Both the position numbers and the translations under genes were made by a program. A stretch of 64,000 nucleotides of DNA from Streptomyces griseochromogenes (lineage in GTDB: Bacteria > Actinomycetota > Actinomycetes > Streptomycetales > Streptomycetaceae): NCBI RefSeq assembly GCF_001542625.1, contig NZ_CP016279.1:9610001-9674000 (forward strand), read 5' to 3'. Each line of letters opens with the position of its first letter. The stretch's first letter is position 1. The notes beneath the pieces are model-generated. The model was not told the DNA's origin. It searched no databases and saw only the letters and a list, made by a program, of their open reading frames with translations. Shown here one piece after another: positions 8,419 through 16,505 of the stretch.

Positions 8419-9177
8419 GTGGCGCTGATGCACGAGCCGACCGCCCCGTACCACTCGGCCCAGGACGCGCTGCGCGTGCTGGAGACCGTGGCCCGTCACC
8501 CCGCCGGCGTCACCGACACCGAGCTGGCCCGCCGCACCGGCCTGGGGCCCGAGCGACTGACCGGCCTGCTGCGCATGCTGCGCCGTGAGGGCTACGTCGA
8601 GCAGATCACCGACGGGGCGTACGTCACCGGGGACACGCTGCGCCGCCTCACCTCGGCGCACGGCCGCGAGCGCGCCCTGCGCGACAAGCTCCAGCACACG
8701 CTGGACCGGCTGCGGGACTCGGTCGGCGCGGCCGTCTACATGAGCCGTTACGTGGACGGCGAGGTCAGGGTCACCCAGTACGCCGCCGGTCCGACCACCC
8801 CGGCGGTCAACGAATGGGTCGACTTCCGCTACTCCGCCCACGCCACCGCCGTGGGCAAGAGCCTGCTGACCCAGCTGGACCACAACGCCCGCCGCGACCA
8901 TCTCTCCCGGCACAAGATGGCCCGCCTCACCTCGCGCACCATCACCAGCGACAAGCTGCTGCTCTCCCGTCTGGAGTCCCAGCCGCCGACGGTGCCCGTG
9001 CTGGACCTCCAGGAATACGCGATCGGGACGGTCTGCGCGGCCGTCCCGATCACCGCGGGGTCGTCGGTCGGCTGCCTGGCGCTGTCGCTCCCCGTGGAGC
9101 ACGCGCACCGGCTCCGGCAGGCCGCGGACGCGCTGAACCGGAACGCGGCACCGGTCCTGCTCTCGCTCACGATCTAG
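8419..9177 (+). CDS. IclR family transcriptional regulator
   Basis: 252 aa. An N-terminal winged helix-turn-helix (about residues 13-70, with TDTELARRTGLGPERLTGLLRMLRR split around the recognition helix) is followed by an IclR effector domain containing HATAVGKSLL, YAIGTVCAAVPI and SVGCLALSLP. IclR proteins bind small organic acids or other metabolites and control neighbouring catabolic genes. It lies directly after the importer and likely controls it and the upstream enzymes. GTG start with AGGGGGA 5 nt before it; the tandem repeat just upstream may be its leader or operator. Confidence 0.88.
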   Translation: MALMHEPTAPYHSAQDALRVLETVARHPAGVTDTELARRTGLGPERLTGLLRMLRREGYVEQITDGAYVTGDTLRRLTSAHGRERALRDKLQHTLDRLRDSVGAAVYMSRYVDGEVRVTQYAAGPTTPAVNEWVDFRYSAHATAVGKSLLTQLDHNARRDHLSRHKMARLTSRTITSDKLLLSRLESQPPTVPVLDLQEYAIGTVCAAVPITAGSSVGCLALSLPVEHAHRLRQAADALNRNAAPVLLSLTI

Positions 9178-9185
9178 GCGGTCAC

Positions 9186-9211
9186 GAGCACCCCCCGGAA
9201 CCAGGTAGTAT
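9186..9211 (+). promoter_or_regulatory. Promoter-like block of the first tRNA-Lys
   Basis: GAGCAC at 9186 and TAGTAT at 9206 are separated by 14 nt. The same pair (GAGCAC, 14 nt, TAGAGT) precedes the second tRNA-Lys at 13260-13285. Conservation between the two otherwise different flanks supports a promoter. Confidence 0.5.
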
Positions 9212-9262
9212 TTTCTTCGTCGCCGACCGCGGGAAGAAAAAACCGCGAAAGGCGGGAGTCAT

Positions 9263-9336
9263 GCGCCGCTAGCTCAGTTGGTTAGAGCAGCTGACTCTTA
9301 ATCAGCGGGTCCGGGGTTCGAGTCCCTGGCGGCGCA
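9263..9336 (+). tRNA. tRNA-Lys (CTT anticodon)
   Basis: 74 nt cloverleaf. The acceptor GCGCCGC pairs with GCGGCGC, the anticodon stem GCTGA/TCAGC encloses the loop CTCTTAA with anticodon CTT, and the T-arm is CGGGG-TTCGAGT-CCCTG. Discriminator A follows and CCA is not encoded. It is identical to the copy at 13300-13373. Confidence 0.98.
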
Positions 9337-9341
9337 CAGAT

Positions 9342-9374
9342 GAAGGGCCCTTCGCCTCGGCGAGGGGCCCTTCG
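9342..9374 (+). terminator. Hairpin terminator after tRNA-Lys
   Basis: GAAGGGCCC pairs with GGGCCCTTC across a short CG-rich loop, a few nt past the tRNA 3' end. The stem and position fit intrinsic termination and 3' processing. Confidence 0.75.
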
Positions 9375-9429
9375 ACGTCTTCCGCGGCCGGCCTCCGACA
9401 GGCGTGACACGGCGACGGCCACCGCGCCC

Positions 9430-9891
9430 TTACGGCAGCAGCCCGTCCACCGCCGAGAACATCAGATGGGCGGCGACCATGAAGGCGACACAGCCCGCGA
9501 TGAACACGCCGAGGAAGGCCAGTACGCAGCCCGACTCGGCCGCGAGCCTCCCACGCGCCGGGGCGTGCGCCGTGGCCCGCTCGGGACGCTCGGCCGCGTA
9601 GTGCACGGTGACGATGTCGCCCTCGACGGTCGTCCCCGGCCCGTTGCTCTCCTCGAAGCGGACGGCACGGCCCTCGCGGGTGGTGAACTCGTACACGTGG
9701 TGCAGCGTCGTGCTCACGGAGGTCTCACCGCCACCGCTGGTCGTCGTGTACGTCCGCAGGCACCGCGCCTCGGCCGTCAGCCCGCTGTTCCAGGCGCTGC
9801 GCACCTCCTGGGCGCGGCCGACCAGCCTGACCAGGGCGAAGACCGCCAGGGCGATCATGAGCGTCGGCACGACGTAGAACAGTGCTTCCAT
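9430..9891 (-). CDS. DUF3592 family membrane protein
   Basis: 153 aa. A hydrophobic segment at about 5-24, a beta-rich middle (TAEARCLRTYTT, HHVYEFTTREGRAVRF, DIVTVHYAAERPE) and a second hydrophobic segment at about 120-145 match DUF3592 membrane proteins of unknown function. The start ATG is preceded by a GGGGGACCC-like region. It stands alone between the tRNA and the LPMO gene. Confidence 0.75.
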   Translation of the reverse strand: MEALFYVVPTLMIALAVFALVRLVGRAQEVRSAWNSGLTAEARCLRTYTTTSGGGETSVSTTLHHVYEFTTREGRAVRFEESNGPGTTVEGDIVTVHYAAERPERATAHAPARGRLAAESGCVLAFLGVFIAGCVAFMVAAHLMFSAVDGLLP

Positions 9892-9979
9892 GGGTCCCCC
9901 GAACTCCGTGCGCGGCCACCGATCGGCCGGCGTGGGAGGACCCTACCCACGCCGGCCGCGCCGCCGGCTCAGCGGAACC

Positions 9980-10594
9980 TCAGAACGTGACGTCCGAGCA
10001 GGCGTAGAACGCGTTGCCCGTGTCGGCGATCGTCCACACCGCGAGGATGACGTGGTGACCGCTCAGGCCGGACGGCAGGGTGCCGCTGTGGCTGAGGGTG
10101 GCCGGCGGACGCTGGCCGTTGTACGGCACCGTCAGGAACGGAGTGAGGTTGAGGTCGGAGCGCGTCAGGGCGTGGTTCTGGTCCCAGCCCGGCTTGGTGA
10201 CGTAGTACTTGAAGTCCGTCGTGGCGTGCATGGCGGTGAACTGCCAGCGGAAGGTGTACGACTGACCGCCGGTCACCTTGGTGGCGGGCCAGGCCGCGCC
10301 GGACGGCGTGGTGGGCGAGCTGAGCTGGGCGAAGCGGCTCAGGCCGCCGTTGCAGATCTGGCCGTCGGCGGGACCTGCGGCCGGGAAGCCCTTGGGTCCC
10401 TCGACGCTCTGCGGCTCCCACTGGATGTCGCCGCAGTTCGCCACGGTGCCGTTCTGGCAGAGCTTCTGCCTGCTGATGGGGAGGTCGGTGTAGCCGTGCC
10501 CGCTGGCGCCGCCGGTGGAGAGCACGAAGGCTCCGGCGGTCACCACGCCCAGCACGGCCGCGGACAACACAGACAATCTGGTCTTGGTGCGCAT
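9980..10594 (-). CDS. lpmP: AA10 lytic polysaccharide monooxygenase (LpmP-like)
   Basis: 204 aa secreted copper enzyme that oxidatively cleaves crystalline chitin or cellulose. The signal peptide (about 1-32) ends so that the mature protein begins with His33 in HGYTDLP; this His and His123 in FTAMHATTD form the copper histidine brace. A C-terminal GNAFYACSDVTF supplies the axial Phe and the family ending. An AGGAG lies before the ATG. In Streptomyces the homologue near cslA/glxA is LpmP, implicated in processing the tip glucan. A DasR-like palindrome lies 51 bp upstream, so control by N-acetylglucosamine status is likely. Confidence 0.93.
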   Translation of the reverse strand: MRTKTRLSVLSAAVLGVVTAGAFVLSTGGASGHGYTDLPISRQKLCQNGTVANCGDIQWEPQSVEGPKGFPAAGPADGQICNGGLSRFAQLSSPTTPSGAAWPATKVTGGQSYTFRWQFTAMHATTDFKYYVTKPGWDQNHALTRSDLNLTPFLTVPYNGQRPPATLSHSGTLPSGLSGHHVILAVWTIADTGNAFYACSDVTF

Positions 10595-10644
10595 GCTGCC
10601 GCTCCTGGAGAACGTGGGGGATGTTCGCTGAGCTGAGCTGTGCA

Positions 10645-10660
10645 GTAGGTCTAGACCAAG
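10645..10660. promoter_or_regulatory. DasR-responsive-element-like palindrome
   Basis: Contains GGTCTAGACC at 10648-10657, the perfect core of the DasR consensus ACTGGTCTAGACCAGT; the outer three bases match poorly. It sits 51 bp upstream of the LPMO start. DasR is the GlcNAc-responsive GntR regulator of chitinolytic genes in Streptomyces. Confidence 0.65.
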
Positions 10661-10699
10661 TCTGAGGTTATTGCCGTTAGTTGAACATGTCCATACCAA

Positions 10700-11929
10700 T
10701 CACACGGGCTCCCCGCGCCCCGAGCAGAACGCCACCGTCAGATCCCGGACCAGCACCTTGCGCTCGTAGTCGTCCAGTTCGACCAGACCGCGCATGGTCA
10801 GCCGGGTCACCGTGTCCTCGACCGAGTCCACGACCGAGTTGAGCATGGTGGACCGCTGCCGGGCGTCCAGCGCGGCGAGCCGGCGCTTGTGCATCGCGGC
10901 CGCGACCTCGGGGGCGTACTCCACCCGGACCGGCTGCACCGAGAACACCTCCAGGCCGATCGGCACCGCGTCCGCCCCGACCAGCCGGGTCAGCGTCTCC
11001 CCCGCCACCGCCGCCCCGCCCCGCGTCCCGCCCGGCGGCTCCACCGGCACCCGGGCCAGCGCCGCCTCCACGCACTCACGCAGATACCTCTCGTGGTCGT
11101 CGATCTCCAGCACGGCCCGCGCGGTGTCCCGCACCCGCCACACCACCAGCAGCACCACCCGCAGCGGCACCCCGTTGGCGTCCGCCGCCGGCATCGCCTC
11201 GCTGCGCCAGTGCCGCAGCCGTACGTCGACCCGGCGCCGCCGCAGCAGCGGGTTCACCCACAGCAGGCCGGTGCGCCGGACCGTCCCCCGGTAGCGGCCG
11301 AACAGCCCGAGCAGCCAGGCCTGCCCGGTGCGCCCCCGGGCCAGACCGCCGAAGCCGGTCAGGCCCAGCGCCCCGGCCCCGGCGTACGCCGCCCACTGCG
11401 CGGGCCCGAGACCCGTGCCCGTGTACGTCGGCAGGCGCAGCGACTCCATCGCGAGCGGCGGCAGCACACCCGCCCACCACGAGGTGGCCAGGCATCCCGC
11501 GAGGCCGGCCACCCCGGTCAGCACCCCGGCCGCGCCGGGCAGCACCCGCGCCGGCCGCTCCACCAGCTCCGGGTCGGCCTGTGGCACCACCCGGCTGCGG
11601 GCCGTGGCCGGACGGGTCAGCCGCGGCTGTTCGCCGGTGCCCTGCCGTCGCCCCACCACGGCGGGCTTCAGCGGCACCGACACCGGCTCGGGTTCGTCAC
11701 GGAAGAGCAGGTGGACGGGGATCTCGGTGGTCACCTCGTTCTGGATCAGCCGGGCCGGACGGGTGGCCGTACCCCCTGGGCCCGCCAGGGCGCCCGTGCC
11801 CGCCCCGGCTCCGCCGCCTCCCGCGGCCGCCGGACCCGCCGCGCCCCCGGGACCCGCCGTTGCCTCGGGGCCGGCCGGACCCTCGGGATGCTCCTCGGAC
11901 TCGGGCGTGTGTGACGTGGTCGTACTCAT
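10700..11929 (-). CDS. SPFH/band 7 domain membrane protein
   Basis: 409 aa. A Gly/Ala/Pro-rich N-terminal stretch (about 1-65) precedes a linker, two hydrophobic segments (about 135-200) and an SPFH-type domain: LWVNPLLRRRRVDVRLRHW, VPLRVVLLVVWRVRDTARAV and PEVAAAMHKRRLAALDARQ. SPFH proteins form membrane-bound ring or raft assemblies and recruit partners. The ATG has GGAGG upstream. Its conserved place between the LPMO and NlpC-like genes suggests an envelope or hyphal-tip role, but no activity can be assigned. Confidence 0.83.
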   Translation of the reverse strand: MSTTTSHTPESEEHPEGPAGPEATAGPGGAAGPAAAGGGGAGAGTGALAGPGGTATRPARLIQNEVTTEIPVHLLFRDEPEPVSVPLKPAVVGRRQGTGEQPRLTRPATARSRVVPQADPELVERPARVLPGAAGVLTGVAGLAGCLATSWWAGVLPPLAMESLRLPTYTGTGLGPAQWAAYAGAGALGLTGFGGLARGRTGQAWLLGLFGRYRGTVRRTGLLWVNPLLRRRRVDVRLRHWRSEAMPAADANGVPLRVVLLVVWRVRDTARAVLEIDDHERYLRECVEAALARVPVEPPGGTRGGAAVAGETLTRLVGADAVPIGLEVFSVQPVRVEYAPEVAAAMHKRRLAALDARQRSTMLNSVVDSVEDTVTRLTMRGLVELDDYERKVLVRDLTVAFCSGRGEPV

Positions 11930-12064
11930 GCGTGCCTCCAGCCTCCGCGCCAGATGCGTCATGACAGTGGTGCCGGCGGTGGGAGCGGGTTCAGGGGTGC
12001 TCCCACCCGTCAGGGGCGCTCCCCCCGCGCGGCAGAGGTGCTCCTGCGCGCATCGCGGGAGCGC

Positions 12065-13114
12065 CTACGCGAACAGGCGGCGCCAGGTCTCCGGGCCGGG
12101 GTAGCCGTCCGCCGCGCCGCCCCGCCAGCCCTGGCCGCGCTGGTAGGCCTCCACGGCCCGCCGGTCCGCTTCGCCCCAGCGCGGACCGGGCCCGGCGGCA
12201 TAGAAGCCGCCGAATCCCTTCTCCACCAATCGCCTCCCCAGCTCGGTGACGTACTCGTTCTCCTCGCCCGGGCGGAAGAACCTCCGGCCGGGATAGCCGG
12301 GCACTCCGTGCGAGGCGGGCCGGGCGCCCGGGGAGGAGGGCGCCGGTGCCTTGTCGTCGGTCGCCGCCTTCTTGCCCGCGGCAGCGGTCACACCCTTGTA
12401 GCGGTAGGGGACGTACTTGTCGGCGTGGGTCCAGTAGGGGTAAGGGGTGGCCTGGCGGCGGGTGCGCGGGGGTGTCTGTTCGTAGACCATGTAGTAGGTG
12501 TGCGTGTAGTCCGTCCAGCCGCCGAAGATCACGACGTGGGAACCGTTCTCGGGGTTGTCCTGGTTGTGGAAGAGCAGCATGTCACCGGGTTGCAGGTCCT
12601 CCTTGGCGATCTTCATCCCGAACTGGCCGAGGCTGCCCGTCCACTCGTTGCCCGGCAGGCCCCAGGCCATGGACACGAAGCCCGAGCAGTCCTGCCGGTA
12701 CCCGTCGGTCCAGTAGGTGCTCATGCTGTACGGCACCTTCGCGGCGACCCAGATCTTGGCCCGGTTGATGATGTCGGTCCGGCTGGTGGCGGGGATGGGG
12801 ACGGCCGGGGGCCTGACCGGTGCGGCGGCCGGGCCGAACAGCGGGGACTCCTTGCCCTGCGGGGTGGCGGGCTCACCGTCCGCGGCGGGGGTGCCGGGCC
12901 GGTGCGGGGCGTGGAGGGAGGCGTGGGCGGCGGCCGGAAGGGCCGGGCCCAGGGCGGCGGAGGCGGCGGCGGCCACGACCGCGACCCCCCGGGCCGCCGG
13001 GCGGCCGCCGAAGCGGGCGGGCAGCGGGCCGGGGCCCGCCCGCCGCCCGCGGACGCAGCCGGGGCAGTCACAGTCGCTCACGGGGCCGACGTCCTCGAAC
13101 ACCGGAGTACTCAT
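12065..13114 (-). CDS. NlpC/P60-like cell-wall protein with peptidoglycan-binding domain
   Basis: 349 aa. A Cys-rich N-terminus (DCDCPGCVRG at about 15-24) and a hydrophobic Ala-rich segment (about 42-65) are followed by a cysteine-protease-like domain with the nucleophile in QDCSGFVSMAWGLP (about 145) and a His in GSHVVIFGGW. A C-terminal helical peptidoglycan-binding module (EADRRAVEAYQRGQGW) closes it. This layout fits wall anchoring and peptide or amide bond cleavage in peptidoglycan. The ATG has a GAGG site. It precedes the second tRNA-Lys, on the opposite strand. Confidence 0.8.
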   Translation of the reverse strand: MSTPVFEDVGPVSDCDCPGCVRGRRAGPGPLPARFGGRPAARGVAVVAAAASAALGPALPAAAHASLHAPHRPGTPAADGEPATPQGKESPLFGPAAAPVRPPAVPIPATSRTDIINRAKIWVAAKVPYSMSTYWTDGYRQDCSGFVSMAWGLPGNEWTGSLGQFGMKIAKEDLQPGDMLLFHNQDNPENGSHVVIFGGWTDYTHTYYMVYEQTPPRTRRQATPYPYWTHADKYVPYRYKGVTAAAGKKAATDDKAPAPSSPGARPASHGVPGYPGRRFFRPGEENEYVTELGRRLVEKGFGGFYAAGPGPRWGEADRRAVEAYQRGQGWRGGAADGYPGPETWRRLFA

Positions 13115-13259
13115 GCGATCTGCCTCACATTCGGGGTGGAAATGTCCGCGAGTGTGCACGTTGATCAGTTTCACAACTGTCCTCCGCACGCGCATGTTGA
13201 CGGTCCGAATGATGTACAGCCGCCACGGCCGCCTCTCCCGGACACGAAGGGGTGGTCGG

Positions 13260-13285
13260 GAGCACCCCGCCAGGTCGGGTAGAGT
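13260..13285 (+). promoter_or_regulatory. Promoter-like block of the second tRNA-Lys
   Basis: GAGCAC, a 14-nt spacer and TAGAGT repeat the arrangement upstream of the first tRNA-Lys. The TAGAGT ends 14 nt before the tRNA. Confidence 0.5.
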
Positions 13286-13299
13286 TCTCTTGTCAGCAG

Positions 13300-13373
13300 G
13301 CGCCGCTAGCTCAGTTGGTTAGAGCAGCTGACTCTTAATCAGCGGGTCCGGGGTTCGAGTCCCTGGCGGCGCA
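13300..13373 (+). tRNA. tRNA-Lys (CTT anticodon), second copy
   Basis: Identical over all 74 nt to the tRNA at 9263-9336, with the same arms and CTT anticodon. The flanking DNA differs, so the two are separate copies about 4.0 kb apart in direct orientation. Confidence 0.98.
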
Positions 13374-13380
13374 CAGACCG

Positions 13381-13412
13381 AGCAGGCCTCTCATGTGAAT
13401 GAGGGGCCTGTT
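13381..13412 (+). terminator. Hairpin terminator after second tRNA-Lys
   Basis: AGCAGGCCTCTCAT pairs with ATGAGGGGCCTGTT (two G-T pairs) around a GTGA loop, starting 8 nt past the tRNA. Confidence 0.75.
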
Positions 13413-13427
13413 CGTCGTTTGGCCGGA

Positions 13428-13433
13428 TACCCT
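13428..13433 (+). promoter_or_regulatory. Minus-10 element of a leaderless FadR-type gene
   Basis: TACCCT ends 6 nt before the ATG at 13440 and no ribosome site is present. This spacing puts the transcription start at the start codon. Confidence 0.6.
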
Positions 13434-13439
13434 CTGGCC

Positions 13440-14162
13440 ATGGCAGCCCGGGACCTCCAGGAGCGGATCAAGAAGCTCATCATCGACCGTCGGCTGCTCT
13501 CGGGTGCCCCGCTGCCGACCGAGCCCGAGCTGATGGAGTACCTCGGGGCGAGCCGGAACTCGGTACGGGAGGCGCTGAAGGCGCTGCAGGCGATGGGCAT
13601 CGTGGAGATCCGGCACGGGTTCGGGACCTACGTCGGCCCGATGTCGCTCGCACCGATGATCGAGGGCCTCGCCTTCCGCACGGTCGCCGGGCACTACCGG
13701 GGCGAGGACTCCCTGCTCCAGCTGCTGGAACTGCGCGAGGCGGTGGAGACGGGACTCGTCTCGCGGCTGGCCGGCCGGCTGCCGGATGCCGACCTCGTCG
13801 AACTGGACGCCCTTGTGAACCGTATGGAACGGGAGGCCGCCGAGGGACGCGGCCTCGCCGAAACGGACCGGGCGTTTCACGCCACCCTCTACCGGGGGCT
13901 GGACAACGTCCTGCTGAGCGAGGTGATGGAGGCGTTCTGGGACGCCTTCCACCGGGTCCAGCGGGATCTGGTGGACGTGCCCCAGGACCCGCGGGTCACC
14001 TGCCGGCAGCACCGGGAGATCCTGGACGCGGTCCGCTCCGGCGACTCCATACGGGCGGAGGAGGCCATAAGGGACCACTTCGGCAACATCCGTGCCCGCC
14101 TCTCTCCCACCGGCGCACCCGAGCCTCCGGAGTCCCACCCGCGCCACAATGAACGGGTTTGA
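13440..14162 (+). CDS. FadR-type (GntR/FCD) transcriptional regulator
   Basis: 240 aa. N-terminal winged helix (AARDLQERIKKLIIDRRLLS, then LPTEPELMEYLGASRNSVRE and GIVEIRHGFGTYV) with a C-terminal all-helical FCD ligand domain. The FCD metal-site residues are visible as D and H in ETDRAFHATL, H in CRQHREIL and H in AIRDHFGNI. FadR-type proteins sense carboxylates or sugar acids. The gene appears leaderless. It is followed by 309 bp and then cslA; whether it controls cslA-glxA is not shown. Confidence 0.9.
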   Translation: MAARDLQERIKKLIIDRRLLSGAPLPTEPELMEYLGASRNSVREALKALQAMGIVEIRHGFGTYVGPMSLAPMIEGLAFRTVAGHYRGEDSLLQLLELREAVETGLVSRLAGRLPDADLVELDALVNRMEREAAEGRGLAETDRAFHATLYRGLDNVLLSEVMEAFWDAFHRVQRDLVDVPQDPRVTCRQHREILDAVRSGDSIRAEEAIRDHFGNIRARLSPTGAPEPPESHPRHNERV

Positions 14163-14471
14163 CCGGTAAACACGGCGTTTCGCGTCTTGCGATCATGCTA
14201 AGCGCCGTAGAACCCTGGTTGTTCACGAAGCCGCGCCTTCGCGGCAGTTGGGGGAAGAAACCGGTTGCCCGCAGACGGGGAGGGGGCCCCGTTCATGAAC
14301 CGGTGCCGAGGGGGGCATCATGCAACCGGAAGGTCGCACTCCCGTGTCTATAAAGTGTGCAAGGCGTGGTGATTGCGACCGCCACTGACCTGCCCGTGAC
14401 GGCCGAGGGGACCCTGACCGGGCGGAAGGACCGACGAACACGCGATGACCCGCGTGTGGGGGGAATGACTC
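14163..14471. other. cslA upstream region, no gene
   Basis: 309 bp with no credible ORF. It contains a CCGCG/CGCGG hairpin near 14230 and an AT-rich TCTATAAAG patch at about 14348 that could be a minus-10 element, giving a leader of about 110 nt. No riboswitch could be identified with confidence. Confidence 0.5.
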
Positions 14472-16505
14472 ATGACGTCGACGCCGACGGGCGCCCGGCA
14501 GAGCCAAGGACAACACGACGATCCGTCACAGACCACGCGCCTCAGGGCGCTTACGCACCACACGGGCCAGTTCCGCAGGATAAAGAAGAGCCTGCCCAGA
14601 TACGACTACGAGCACTACAGCCGGCTTGCGGGTCCCCTCACCCAGCCCGACCCGGGCAAGCCCTACACGGTGCAGTACCGCTCACTGCTCTCGCAGGAAC
14701 CGCACCGCATACGCGCCGCGCTGATGCTGGGCGCGGCCCCGCTGCTGTCGCTGGTCCTGCTGGCCTGGCTGCTGCAGCCCGATCACTGGACCGAACGCGA
14801 CTACCCGGCCTACGACTTCCTGCCCGCGCTGGACGTCGTGATGCTGGTCTCGATCGGCCTGATCGAGTTCTTCCGGTGCATGAACGTGCTGTCGAACGCG
14901 CACGCCACACTGGTCGCGCGCGATCCGGTCCCGGTCGTGCCGGAGACCGGCACCCGCGTCGCCTTCCTCACCTCCTTCGTGCCCGGCAAGGAGCCGCTGG
15001 AGATGGTGACGAAGACCCTGGAGGCGGCGGTCAGGCTGCGCCACCGGGGCGTGATGCACGTCTGGCTGCTGGACGAGGGCGACGACCCGGCCGTCAAGGA
15101 GGTCTGCGCCCGGCTCGGCGTCCACCACTTCACCCGCAAGGGCGTCGCCAGGTGGAACCAGCCCAAGGGCCCGCACCGCGCCAAGACCAAGCACGGCAAC
15201 TACAACGCCTGGCTGGAGGCGCACGGCGACGACTACGACTTCTTCGCCTCCGTCGACACCGACCATGTGCCGCTGCCCAACTACCTGGAGCGGATGCTCG
15301 GCTACTTCCGTGACCCGGACGTCGGCTTCGTCATCGGCCCGCAGGTCTACGGCAACTACGACACGTTCGTCACCAAGGCGGCCGAGTCGCAGCAGTTCCT
15401 CTTCCACGCGCTGATCCAGCGCGCCGGCAACCGCTACGGCGCCCCGATGTTCGTCGGCACGTCCAACGCCGTGCGCATCAGCGCCATCAAGCAGATCGGC
15501 GGCCTGTACGACTCGATCACCGAGGACATGGCGACCGGGTTCGAGATGCACCGGGCCAAGAACCCGGCCACGGGCCACAAGTGGCGGTCCGTCTACACCC
15601 CGGACGTGCTGGCCGTCGGCGAGGGCCCGGGCGCCTGGACCGACTTCTTCACCCAGCAGCTGCGCTGGTCCCGGGGTACGTACGAGACGATCCTCAAGCA
15701 GTACTGGAAGGGCTTCTTCTCGCTGCCGCCCGGCAAGCTCTTCAACTACACGATGATGATCATCTTCTACCCGATGTCCGCCCTCAACTGGATCCTCGCG
15801 GCACTGAGCTGCGCACTGTTCCTGGGCCTGGGCGCCTCGGGTGTGAACATCGACCCGACCGTGTGGCTGATGCTGTACGGCAACGCCTCCGCCCTCCAGA
15901 TCGGCCTCTACGTCTGGAACCGCAGGCACAACGTCTCCCCGCACGAGCCGGAGGGCTCGGGCGGTGTCGCCGGCATGGTGATGTCGGCCCTCTCCGCGCC
16001 GATCTACGCCCGCTCGCTGATGGACGCGGTGCTGCGCCGCAAGAGCAAGTTCGTGGTGACCCCGAAGGGTGAATCGGCCAGCCCCGACACGCTGTTCGGG
16101 ACGTTCAGGATCCACTGGTTCTTCATCCTGGTCTTCGCCGGCTCGCTCGCCGCCGGCTTCGTGTTCGGGCACTCCCACCCGGCGATGATCACCTGGGCGA
16201 TCTTCGCCCTGCTGATCACCGCCTCACCGATCTTCGCCTGGCGGTACGCGCTGCGGCAGGAGAGGAAGAAGCCCCGGCAGGCGCCCGGTGCGGCCGCACC
16301 CGCGCCCGCACCGGCGGTGGCGGAGCCGCAGGACGCGGTGCCCCCGCAGTACGCGGCCTACGGGCCGCACGCCGCACAGGCGCCGCACGCCCGTCAGCGG
16401 CCCACCTGGGCCGCCTCGTCCGGGGGGCCGGGCGGGGACCCGGCGGCAGACAGCGACCAGAGCATGCAGATCGCCCTTGGTGGACTTGGGGGACGTAAGG
16501 AATGA
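14472..16505 (+). CDS. cslA: Cellulose-synthase-like glycosyltransferase CslA
   Basis: 677 aa GT2 membrane synthase that builds the beta-glucan at growing hyphal tips in Streptomyces. Membrane segments at about 84-103 and 121-140 precede the catalytic domain: D201 in LLDEGDD, DTD at 262-264, TED at 350-352 and QLRW at 396-399, the full processive GT2 set. Several further membrane segments (about 420-610) form the secretion channel, and a Pro/Ala-rich cytoplasmic tail ends the protein. The ATG follows GGGGGAA. Its stop overlaps the glxA start by 4 bp, so both are made together. In the family, CslA works with GlxA to deposit the tip polymer needed for aerial growth. Confidence 0.95.
   Translation: MTSTPTGARQSQGQHDDPSQTTRLRALTHHTGQFRRIKKSLPRYDYEHYSRLAGPLTQPDPGKPYTVQYRSLLSQEPHRIRAALMLGAAPLLSLVLLAWLLQPDHWTERDYPAYDFLPALDVVMLVSIGLIEFFRCMNVLSNAHATLVARDPVPVVPETGTRVAFLTSFVPGKEPLEMVTKTLEAAVRLRHRGVMHVWLLDEGDDPAVKEVCARLGVHHFTRKGVARWNQPKGPHRAKTKHGNYNAWLEAHGDDYDFFASVDTDHVPLPNYLERMLGYFRDPDVGFVIGPQVYGNYDTFVTKAAESQQFLFHALIQRAGNRYGAPMFVGTSNAVRISAIKQIGGLYDSITEDMATGFEMHRAKNPATGHKWRSVYTPDVLAVGEGPGAWTDFFTQQLRWSRGTYETILKQYWKGFFSLPPGKLFNYTMMIIFYPMSALNWILAALSCALFLGLGASGVNIDPTVWLMLYGNASALQIGLYVWNRRHNVSPHEPEGSGGVAGMVMSALSAPIYARSLMDAVLRRKSKFVVTPKGESASPDTLFGTFRIHWFFILVFAGSLAAGFVFGHSHPAMITWAIFALLITASPIFAWRYALRQERKKPRQAPGAAAPAPAPAVAEPQDAVPPQYAAYGPHAAQAPHARQRPTWAASSGGPGGDPAADSDQSMQIALGGLGGRKE

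Noticed and set aside
14163..14471. c-di-AMP or other riboswitch ahead of cslA
   Set aside because: Only a small hairpin and GC-rich segments are visible; no conserved riboswitch core could be matched by eye.
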